Assembly (NCBI RefSeq): GCF_900460535.1
Contig: NZ_UHIL01000001.1
Span: 2,356,001-2,420,000 of the forward strand
Source of the DNA: Vibrio parahaemolyticus
GTDB taxonomy: Bacteria; Pseudomonadota; Gammaproteobacteria; Enterobacterales; Vibrionaceae
Direction: 5' to 3'
DNA: 64,000 bases
Shown: positions 57,575 through 64,000 of the stretch, in pieces
How positions within the stretch are numbered: the first letter of the stretch is position 1
Layout: every line of letters starts with the position of its first letter
Notes under the pieces: generated by a model
What the model was told of the DNA's origin: nothing
The model's input: the letters and a program-made list of their open reading frames with translations, nothing else
Database searches by the model: none
Program-made: the position numbers and the translations under genes

Positions 57575-58153
57575 ATGACCGAATATGTTTTGTTGTTGGT
57601 CGGCACTGTGCTGGTGAACAACTTTGTACTGGTGAAGTTTTTGGGCTTGTGTCCATTTATGGGCGTGTCTAAAAAACTGGAAACAGCAATAGGCATGGGG
57701 TTAGCAACCACTTTTGTGCTAACCCTCGCATCTGTGTGTGCGTACTTAGTGGAAAGCTATATCTTGCGACCGCTCGGTATCGAGTACTTAAGAACCATGA
57801 GCTTTATTTTGGTGATCGCTGTCGTGGTACAGTTCACCGAGATGGTTGTACACAAAACTAGCCCGACCCTTTATCGCTTGCTTGGTATCTTCTTACCGCT
57901 GATCACGACCAACTGTGCCGTATTGGGTGTTGCACTTCTCAACATCAATGAGAATCATAACTTCATCGAATCTATCATTTATGGTTTTGGTGCAGCCGTC
58001 GGTTTCTCGCTTGTATTGATCCTTTTTGCTTCTATGCGTGAGCGTATCGCTGCGGCTGACGTGCCTGTTCCATTTAAAGGTGCATCGATTGCAATGATCA
58101 CTGCGGGTTTAATGTCGCTTGCTTTCATGGGCTTTACAGGTTTGGTGAAGTAA
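57575..58153 (+). CDS. rsxA: Electron transport complex subunit RsxA
   Basis: RsxA/RnfA is a membrane subunit of the Rnf/Rsx complex, which couples electron transfer between ferredoxin and NADH to ion transport, or in E. coli keeps SoxR reduced. The 192 residues have six hydrophobic helices, [20 protein letters not shown] at the start and the [11 protein letters not shown] motif around residue 25. The frame opens 20 codons earlier without a good ribosome site; I chose the family start. First gene of rsxABCDGE. Confidence 0.94.
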   Translation: MTEYVLLLVGTVLVNNFVLVKFLGLCPFMGVSKKLETAIGMGLATTFVLTLASVCAYLVESYILRPLGIEYLRTMSFILVIAVVVQFTEMVVHKTSPTLYRLLGIFLPLITTNCAVLGVALLNINENHNFIESIIYGFGAAVGFSLVLILFASMRERIAAADVPVPFKGASIAMITAGLMSLAFMGFTGLVK

Positions 58154-58156
58154 ACA

Positions 58157-58753
58157 ATGAGTACGATTTTAATTGCGATCATCGCACTCGCTGTGCTTGC
58201 TGCGATTTTTGGCGCCATTCTTGGTTTTGCTTCTATTCGTTTTAAAGTTGAAGCGGATCCTATCGTGGATCAAATCGACGCGATTCTTCCACAAACACAA
58301 TGTGGCCAATGTGGTTATCCAGGCTGTCGACCATACGCAGAAGCGATTGCGAATGGAGACAACATCAATAAGTGTCCTCCCGGCGGTCAAGCAACCATCG
58401 AAAAACTCGCAGACTTAATGGGTGTGGAACCTGAAGAGTCGGCACACGATCTAGACAGCAAAGTACCGACCGTTGCCTTCATTCACGAAGATATGTGTAT
58501 CGGTTGTACTAAGTGTATTCAAGCTTGTCCTGTTGATGCGATTGTTGGTGGGACAAAAGCCGTTCACACGGTCATCAAAGACGAATGTACAGGCTGCGAT
58601 TTGTGTGTCGCGCCATGTCCAACCGATTGTATTGAAATGATTCCTGTGGAAACCACCACAGATAGCTGGAAGTGGCAACTTAACGCCATCCCAGTGGTTA
58701 ACATTACGGATGCTGCCAGCGATGCAGCGAACGTGAAAGATTCAATTAAGTAA
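58157..58753 (+). CDS. rsxB: Electron transport complex iron-sulfur protein RsxB
   Basis: RsxB/RnfB is a membrane-anchored Fe-S protein. The 198 residues contain an N-terminal helix, the four-cysteine motif [12 protein letters not shown] (about 49-60) plus a later Cys in NKCPPGG, and two 4Fe-4S ferredoxin motifs, [16 protein letters not shown] (about 115) and [16 protein letters not shown] (about 145). It starts three bases after rsxA. Confidence 0.96.
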
Positions 58754-58761
58754 GGTTTCGT

Positions 58762-61485
58762 ATGTTGTCTTTGATTGAACAAATTCGTACAGGCTCGCTT
58801 TGGGACTTCCCAGGCGGTGTGCATCCGGCAGAAAACAAAAAACAATCCAATAAAGCCGACTTAGTGCGAGCATCCATTCCCGCTGAAATCATTCTTCCGC
58901 TGAAACAGCACATTGGTAAAGCGGGTAACTTGTTGGTCTCTGTTGGTGAGCACGTTTTAAAAGGACAAGCTTTAACCCAATCAGAAACTGGGTTTACAGT
59001 GCCCGTACATGCGCCAACTTCTGGCACTATTACTGCCATCGAGCCTCGAACGGTGGCTCACCCTTCTGGTTTGAGCGAATTGTGCGCCGTCATCACTCCT
59101 GACGGCCAAGATACTTGGTGTGAAAAGTCACCTATCGCTGACTACACTCAAGAATCCGCCGATGCACTCATCGACATTATTCGCCTTGCTGGCATTTCAG
59201 GGATGGGTGGTGCTGGCTTCCCTACCGCGAAAAAGATCCAATCGGGCATTGCTCGTACAGAAATCCTGATTGTGAATGCAGCAGAATGTGAACCGTACAT
59301 CACGGCCGATGACAAACTGATGCAGGAGCATGCCGAAGAGCTTATCCAGGGTATCGAAATTGTCGAACATATCCTTAAGCCAAAACTGACGATCATTGGT
59401 ATCGAAGATAACAAACCAGATGCCATTAAAGCGTTGGAAAGTGCCGCGCTGAACAAGGACATTGTTATTCGAGTAATCCCGACGAAATACCCATCGGGCG
59501 GTGAAAAGCAGCTGATAAAGATTCTGACCAACAAGGAAGTTCCTAGCGGCTCTATCCCTGCAGATATTGGCATCTTGGTTCAAAACGTCGGTTCTTTATA
59601 CTCAATTAAGCGCGCTATCATCGATGGCGAGCCAATGATCGAACGTGTCGTTACGTTAACAGGTAAAACCTTTAAACAGCCTCGAAACGTATGGGCGATC
59701 TTGGGTACCCCAGTTCAAGCACTGCTCGACGAATTCGGGTACAAAGCCGATAAAAAACTTCAGCGTTTGATCATGGGCGGACCAATGATGGGCTTTACCC
59801 TGCCCCACTCACAGGTTCCTATCACCAAAACGGCGAACTGTATTTTAGCTCCGACTCGTCACGAGATTTCAGCTCATCAATACGAGATGGAATGTATACG
59901 TTGTGGTCAATGTGCGGAAGCTTGTCCTGCATCTCTACTGCCACAGCAGCTTCAATGGCATGCCAAGGCCGAAGAATATGACAAGCTAGAAGAACTAAAT
60001 CTAAAAGATTGTATCGAGTGTGGCGCTTGTGCGTTTGTTTGTCCAAGTGAAATTCCACTGGTGCAATATTACCGCCAAGCAAAAGCAGAAATTCGTACTC
60101 GAACTCAAGAAGCAGAAGCCGCAGAGCGTGCGAAACTGCGCTTCGAAGAGAAAAAAGCGCGTATGGAGCGCGAAAAAGCAGAACGTGAGAACCGCTTCAA
60201 GAAAGCCGCGGATGACCGTCGAAAAGAGATGAAGTCAACCGGTGGTGATGATGCGATCGCCGCAGCCATTGCTCGTGTTAAAGCACAAAAATCGAACGAA
60301 GAGAATAAAGCTGAGCCAGCAGTTAAACCTGCTGTCGCGGCTGCCATTGCCAAAGCAAAAGCGAAGCAAGCCGAAGCAGCAAAAGTTGGTGCAACTGAGC
60401 CTGACAACTCCGAAATGTCAAAACTGCGTGAAGAGCGCAAGCGTCTTGCTCGTGAACGTAAAGCAGAAAAAGAACAAAGCGAAACCCCTGCTAACAATGC
60501 TGATGACAAAAAGTCCGCAGTTGCTGCAGCAATCGCACGCGCGAAAGCGAAAAAAGCTCAGCAGGAAGAAAACGCATCTGAAGCGCCAGAAGATAAAAAA
60601 GCTGCAGTAGCCGCTGCTATTGCTCGAGCAAAAGCGCGCAAAGCACAACAAGAAACTGAATCGCAACCTGTTGAAGAAACAGCTTCTCAAGAGCTAACCG
60701 AAGATCCGAAGAAAGCTGCAGTCACTGCTGCTATCGCTCGTGCAAAAGCGCGTAAAGCACAACAAGAAACTGAATCTCAACCTGTTGAAGAAACAGCTTC
60801 TCAAGAGCCAACCGAAGATCCGAAGAAAGCCGCAGTTGCAGCCGCTATTGCTCGTGCAAAAGCGCGCAAAGCACCACAAGAAACTGAATCTCAACCTGTT
60901 GAAGAAACAGCTTCTCAAGAGCTTGGCGAAGATCCGAAGAAAGCCGCAGTTGCAGCCGCTATTGCTCGTGCAAAAGCGCGTAAAGCGCAACAAGAGACTG
61001 AATCTCAACCTGTTGAAGAAACTGCTTCTCAAGAGCCAACCGAAGATCCGAAGAAAGCCGCAGTTGCAGCCGCTATTGCTCGTGCAAAAGCGCGTAAAGC
61101 GCAACAAGAAACTGAATCGCAACCTGTTGAAGAAACTGCTTCTCAAGAGCCAACCGAAGATCCGAAGAAAGCCGCAGTTGCAGCCGCTATTGCTCGTGCA
61201 AAAGCGCGCAAAGCGCAACAAGAGACTGAATCGCAACCTGTTGAAGAAACTGCTTCTCAAGAGCCAACCGAAGATCCGAAGAAAGCCGCAGTTGCAGCCG
61301 CTATTGCTCGTGCAAAAGCGCGCAAAGCGCAACAAGAGACTGAATCTCAACCTGTTGAAGAAACTGCTTCTCAAGAGCCAACCGAAGATCCGAAGAAAGC
61401 CGCAGTCGCTGCTGCTATTGCTCGTGCAAAAGCGCGTAAAGCTCAACAAGACGCGAATAAAAATAATACCGAGGAGAACGAGTAA
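58762..61485 (+). CDS. rsxC: Electron transport complex subunit RsxC with tandem-repeat tail
   Basis: RsxC/RnfC is the cytoplasmic NADH- and FMN-binding subunit, resembling NuoF. The 907 residues have a Rossmann-like region with [16 protein letters not shown] (about 140-155), [14 protein letters not shown], and two 4Fe-4S motifs [12 protein letters not shown] (378) and [12 protein letters not shown] (417). After 440 the protein is a charged coiled stretch, and from 610 to 896 it is seven and a half near-identical 38-residue repeats [20 protein letters not shown]...SQEPTEDP. The tail is Lys/Ala/Glu-rich and probably helical. E. coli RsxC is much shorter (740); tail length is known to vary in the family. 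Confidence 0.95.
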   Translation: MLSLIEQIRTGSLWDFPGGVHPAENKKQSNKADLVRASIPAEIILPLKQHIGKAGNLLVSVGEHVLKGQALTQSETGFTVPVHAPTSGTITAIEPRTVAHPSGLSELCAVITPDGQDTWCEKSPIADYTQESADALIDIIRLAGISGMGGAGFPTAKKIQSGIARTEILIVNAAECEPYITADDKLMQEHAEELIQGIEIVEHILKPKLTIIGIEDNKPDAIKALESAALNKDIVIRVIPTKYPSGGEKQLIKILTNKEVPSGSIPADIGILVQNVGSLYSIKRAIIDGEPMIERVVTLTGKTFKQPRNVWAILGTPVQALLDEFGYKADKKLQRLIMGGPMMGFTLPHSQVPITKTANCILAPTRHEISAHQYEMECIRCGQCAEACPASLLPQQLQWHAKAEEYDKLEELNLKDCIECGACAFVCPSEIPLVQYYRQAKAEIRTRTQEAEAAERAKLRFEEKKARMEREKAERENRFKKAADDRRKEMKSTGGDDAIAAAIARVKAQKSNEENKAEPAVKPAVAAAIAKAKAKQAEAAKVGATEPDNSEMSKLREERKRLARERKAEKEQSETPANNADDKKSAVAAAIARAKAKKAQQEENASEAPEDKKAAVAAAIARAKARKAQQETESQPVEETASQELTEDPKKAAVTAAIARAKARKAQQETESQPVEETASQEPTEDPKKAAVAAAIARAKARKAPQETESQPVEETASQELGEDPKKAAVAAAIARAKARKAQQETESQPVEETASQEPTEDPKKAAVAAAIARAKARKAQQETESQPVEETASQEPTEDPKKAAVAAAIARAKARKAQQETESQPVEETASQEPTEDPKKAAVAAAIARAKARKAQQETESQPVEETASQEPTEDPKKAAVAAAIARAKARKAQQDANKNNTEENE
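60589..61449 (+). repeat. 114-bp tandem repeats inside rsxC
   Basis: Seven complete units and one partial unit encode [19 protein letters not shown] and [18 protein letters not shown]. Unit starts are at 60589 (111 bases), 60700, 60814, 60928, 61042, 61156, 61270 and 61384 (partial). Units differ only at a few bases (KAPQ in unit 3, ELT or ELG instead of EPT in units 1 and 3), so the array has expanded recently. Two degenerate copies precede it. Confidence 0.95.
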
Positions 61486-62531
61486 TGTCGTTTTTTATTG
61501 CCAGTTCACCGCATGCGCATAGTCGTCGCAGCACGCCTGACTTAATGAAATGGGTAGCCTTATGTGCTATCCCTGGCTTGGCAGCGCAAACTTACTACTT
61601 TGGTTGGGGCACATTAATCCAGCTGATTTTTGCTATCGCCGTTGCAGTATCACTTGAAGCACTCGTGATGATCTGTCGTAAACGCTCGCCAATGAGAGCG
61701 TTACGAGACAACAGTGCAATTGTCACCGCATGGCTACTCGCCGTTGCCATTCCACCTTGGTCTCCGTGGTGGATCATAGTTATTGGTTTAATTTTTGCGA
61801 TTGTGATTGCCAAACATCTTTATGGCGGCATTGGACAGAATCTCTTCAACCCAGCAATGGTCGCTTACGTTGTACTTTTGATTTCCTTCCCGGTTCAAAT
61901 GACCAGTTGGAGTGCACCAACACAGTTGATTCCAGACCATGTGAATTTCGCAGATACCCTCTCTTTGATTTTCACTGGTTTTGATTATGACGGTCTTTCA
62001 TTGCAACAAGTTCGTGCTGGTGTTGATGGTGTAACAATGGCAACTCCACTGGATGCCTTTAAAACAGGTATTCACACGGGAGCAACCCCTAGTGAAGTGC
62101 TTTCACAGCCGATCTTTGGTGGCTTGGCTGGCATCGGCTGGCAGTGGGTGAACATAGCCTACCTGATTGGCGGCTTAGTGATGATCAAAAAACGCATCAT
62201 TCAGTGGTACATTCCAGCAGGCTTCCTCACGAGTTTGACTCTGTTTAGCCTTATTTTCAGCGTTATCACGCCGGGAGAGACGGCTTCGCCAATCTTCCAT
62301 CTGCTGTCAGGCGCAACCATGCTAGGTGCGTTCTTTATTGCGACAGATCCAGTATCGGCATCTACCACAGTAAAGGGTCGCCTTATTTTTGGTGCGCTGA
62401 TCGGTGCTCTTGTCTTTATTATTCGTAGTTGGGGCGGCTTCCCTGATGGCGTCGCCTTTGCGGTTCTTTTAGCCAACATGTGCGTTCCGCTTATCGACTA
62501 CTACACCAAACCTAGAACTTACGGCCACTGA
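61485..62531 (+). CDS. rsxD: Electron transport complex subunit RsxD
   Basis: RsxD/RnfD is an integral membrane flavoprotein with a covalently bound FMN on a threonine. The 348 residues have about nine hydrophobic helices; the FMN attachment is Thr187 in [13 protein letters not shown], the position known from V. cholerae Rnf[21 protein letters not shown] near 280 is a conserved family segment. Its ATG overlaps the rsxC stop by one base (TAATG), so translation is coupled. Confidence 0.95.
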   Translation: MSFFIASSPHAHSRRSTPDLMKWVALCAIPGLAAQTYYFGWGTLIQLIFAIAVAVSLEALVMICRKRSPMRALRDNSAIVTAWLLAVAIPPWSPWWIIVIGLIFAIVIAKHLYGGIGQNLFNPAMVAYVVLLISFPVQMTSWSAPTQLIPDHVNFADTLSLIFTGFDYDGLSLQQVRAGVDGVTMATPLDAFKTGIHTGATPSEVLSQPIFGGLAGIGWQWVNIAYLIGGLVMIKKRIIQWYIPAGFLTSLTLFSLIFSVITPGETASPIFHLLSGATMLGAFFIATDPVSASTTVKGRLIFGALIGALVFIIRSWGGFPDGVAFAVLLANMCVPLIDYYTKPRTYGH

Positions 62532-62538
62532 GGTAAAC

Positions 62539-63174
62539 ATGTTAACCGCAATTAGAAAAAATGGTCTGACACTGGCGATCTTTGCTTGCGCCACAACAGG
62601 TTTGGTCGCGTTGACTCAGTACTTAACCGAAGATCAAATCAAGCTTCAGGAACAAAAGCAGCTACTTTCAGTGCTTAATCAAGTAATTCCTGAAACGATG
62701 CACGACAACGCATTAACTCAATCATGCACGTTGGTGACGTCTCCAGAGCTTGGCACGATGCACGCAATGCCTACCTACATTGCCACCAAAAATGGCGAGC
62801 CAACAGCCATCGCCATTGAGTCGATTGCACCAGATGGCTATAACGGTGAAATCAAAGTCATCACAGGTATCGATAATCAAGGTAAGATTTTAGGTACGCG
62901 CGTACTTAGCCATCAAGAAACACCGGGGCTAGGCGATAAAATAGATCTTCGCGTTACCAGTTGGATTCTTGGCTTCACGGGTAAGCAAGTCACCGAAGAT
63001 AATTGGAATTCTTGGAAAGTTCGTAAAGATGGTGGAGACTTTGATCAGTTTACTGGCGCTACCATTACGCCTCGAGCTGTCGTCAAAGCAGTCAGAAACA
63101 CCGTAAACTACGTAAATCAATCTCGTGATGAGATTCTCAGCCAGCCACTAAACTGCGCAGGAGACAATCAATGA
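62539..63174 (+). CDS. rsxG: Electron transport complex subunit RsxG
   Basis: RsxG/RnfG carries a second covalent FMN on the periplasmic side. The 211 residues have an N-terminal membrane anchor (about 10-27) and the flavinylation motif [11 protein letters not shown], with FMN threonine at 175, as in V. cholerae Rnf[14 protein letters not shown] and [13 protein letters not shown] are conserved FMN_bind motifs. It starts seven bases after rsxD and overlaps rsxE by four. Confidence 0.96.
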   Translation: MLTAIRKNGLTLAIFACATTGLVALTQYLTEDQIKLQEQKQLLSVLNQVIPETMHDNALTQSCTLVTSPELGTMHAMPTYIATKNGEPTAIAIESIAPDGYNGEIKVITGIDNQGKILGTRVLSHQETPGLGDKIDLRVTSWILGFTGKQVTEDNWNSWKVRKDGGDFDQFTGATITPRAVVKAVRNTVNYVNQSRDEILSQPLNCAGDNQ

Positions 63175-63863
63175 GCGAAAACAAACAATTGATGAAGAAC
63201 GGCATGTGGAGCAACAACCCAGCATTGGTTCAGCTGCTCGGTTTATGTCCTCTACTCGCCGTTTCATCGACGATCACCAACGCGCTGGGGCTTGGTATTG
63301 CCACATTACTGGTACTAGTGGGGTCTAACGTAACGGTTTCACTGATCCGTAACTATGTTCCTAAAGAGATCCGAATTCCGGTTTTCGTTATGATCATTGC
63401 GTCACTCGTAACCTGCGTCCAGCTACTAATGAATGCTTACGCTTACGGATTGTACCTATCACTGGGTATCTTTATCCCGTTGATCGTAACCAACTGTATC
63501 ATCATCGGTCGCGCCGAAGCTTACGCTTCAAAAAATGATGTGCTTCCTGCCGCATTGGACGGCTTATGGATGGGACTGGGCATGACCAGTGTGCTAGTTG
63601 TGTTGGGCTCAATGCGCGAGCTTATCGGCAACGGCACATTGTTTGACGGCGCAGACTTGCTATTGGGTGACTGGGCTGCAGCGCTGCGCATTCAAGTATT
63701 CCAATTTGATAGCAGCTTCTTATTAGCACTATTACCACCAGGTGCTTTCATCGGTGTAGGACTTTTGATTGCGTTGAAAAATGTTATCGACAGCTCAATT
63801 CAGGCTCGTCAGCCGAAAGAAGAAAAACCGGCCATTGAGCGTGCTCGCGTAACTAACGCATAA
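63171..63863 (+). CDS. rsxE: Electron transport complex subunit RsxE
   Basis: RsxE/RnfE is a membrane subunit related to RsxA (both in the NqrDE/RnfAE family). The 230 residues have six hydrophobic segments, the motif [21 protein letters not shown] at about 20-40 and [19 protein letters not shown]. It overlaps rsxG by four bases (ATGA). Last gene of the operon, followed by a hairpin before nth. Confidence 0.95.
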   Translation: MSENKQLMKNGMWSNNPALVQLLGLCPLLAVSSTITNALGLGIATLLVLVGSNVTVSLIRNYVPKEIRIPVFVMIIASLVTCVQLLMNAYAYGLYLSLGIFIPLIVTNCIIIGRAEAYASKNDVLPAALDGLWMGLGMTSVLVVLGSMRELIGNGTLFDGADLLLGDWAAALRIQVFQFDSSFLLALLPPGAFIGVGLLIALKNVIDSSIQARQPKEEKPAIERARVTNA

Positions 63864-63881
63864 TATAAGAATTCTAAAATC

Positions 63882-63909
63882 AAGGCTCTACCACTCGTAG
63901 GGCCTTTTT
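63882..63909 (+). terminator. Terminator between rsxE and nth
   Basis: AAGGCTCTAC and GTAGGGCCTT pair with one G-T mismatch and are followed by TTT. Read-through into nth is still possible, since nth starts 34 bases later. Confidence 0.75.
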
Positions 63910-63942
63910 CATAAACCGCAAAGACGGGTTTGGAAGTCAGCA

Positions 63943-64000
63943 ATGAACAAAGAAAAAAGAATAGAAATTCTGGAACGATTAAGAGAAAACAACCCCAATC
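63943..64000 (+). CDS. nth: Endonuclease III (3' part outside window)
   Basis: The last 58 bases encode MNKEKRIEILERLRENNPN, matching the start of endonuclease III, the DNA glycosylase/AP-lyase for oxidised pyrimidines. GGAAG precedes the ATG by nine bases. The position directly after rsxE is where nth lies in E. coli and other vibrios, which supports the call; the rest of the gene is outside the window. Confidence 0.9.
   Translation, partial: MNKEKRIEILERLRENNPN

Noticed and set aside
60694..61522. Long frames on both strands through the rsxC repeats
   Set aside because: The tandem array keeps every frame open because each unit is a multiple of three; rsxC is the real gene.
1..64000. Mobile elements, CRISPR arrays, prophage or toxin-antitoxin genes
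   Set aside because: I searched for transposase or integrase motifs, regular repeat-spacer patterns and small paired genes and found none; the only tandem repeat is coding, in rsxC.

Overview
The window is an ordinary-looking stretch of a gammaproteobacterial main chromosome. The gene set, and especially an intact luxO-luxU-qrr1 quorum-sensing locus with an nhaB antiporter and an rsx/rnf electron-transport operon, points to the genus Vibrio, most likely the Harveyi clade (V. harveyi, V. parahaemolyticus, V. alginolyticus and relatives). I cannot fix the species from sequence alone. Nearly every gene is full length and in its usual bacterial neighbourhood. I see no insertion sequence, integrase, prophage, CRISPR array or rRNA.

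Layout. 1-5982 (minus strand): the fatty-acid synthesis cluster yceD-rpmF-plsX-fabH-fabD-fabG-acpP-fabF (fabF cut by the left edge). 6132-11474: yceF (Maf pyrophosphatase), rluC, and rne (RNase E) behind a long leader. 11803-21054: a SulP/STAS anion transporter, a low-molecular-weight phosphatase, a cobalamin adenosyltransferase, AsmA, uridine kinase, ApbC/Mrp and MetG. 21267-31197: an uncharacterised membrane-anchored helical protein, fadR, nhaB, dsbB, a SEC-C protein, dusC, a diguanylate cyclase and malZ. 31372-34254: a three-gene ABC importer of the TrpX type. 34620-38894: yfbV, ackA, pta. 38985-42029: a DUF4010 membrane protein, a small secreted protein resembling DUF7282, and a glutathionyl-hydroquinone reductase. 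42242-47874: oppABCDF. 48435-51255: moaABCDE behind a molybdenum-cofactor riboswitch. 51551-56584: yvcK, luxU, luxO, the qrr1 small RNA and uvrB. 57172-57247: tRNA-Asn. 57575-63863: rsxABCDGE, followed by the first codons of nth.

How the parts work together. The fab cluster makes the acyl chains (AcpP carries them, PlsX starts phospholipid synthesis), and FadR, encoded farther along, is the family that balances fatty-acid synthesis and breakdown. AckA-Pta interconvert acetyl-CoA and acetate. LuxU passes phosphate to LuxO, which with sigma-54 switches on Qrr1. A perfect LuxO-type palindrome lies in the luxO-qrr1 gap. MoaABCDE build molybdopterin, and the riboswitch upstream would shut the operon when cofactor is plentiful. 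The Rsx complex is a membrane electron pump ending next to nth, as in many gammaproteobacteria.

The non-coding and repeat features that deserve most attention are Qrr1 with its promoter and LuxO box, the Moco riboswitch, a 114-bp tandem repeat inside rsxC, tandem hairpins between ackA and pta, duplicated short motifs in the RNase E tail, and a small rpmF gene coupled to a TTG-started plsX. I did not find a convincing wholly new multi-gene system. The least explained genes are 21267-22073 and 40545-40967.
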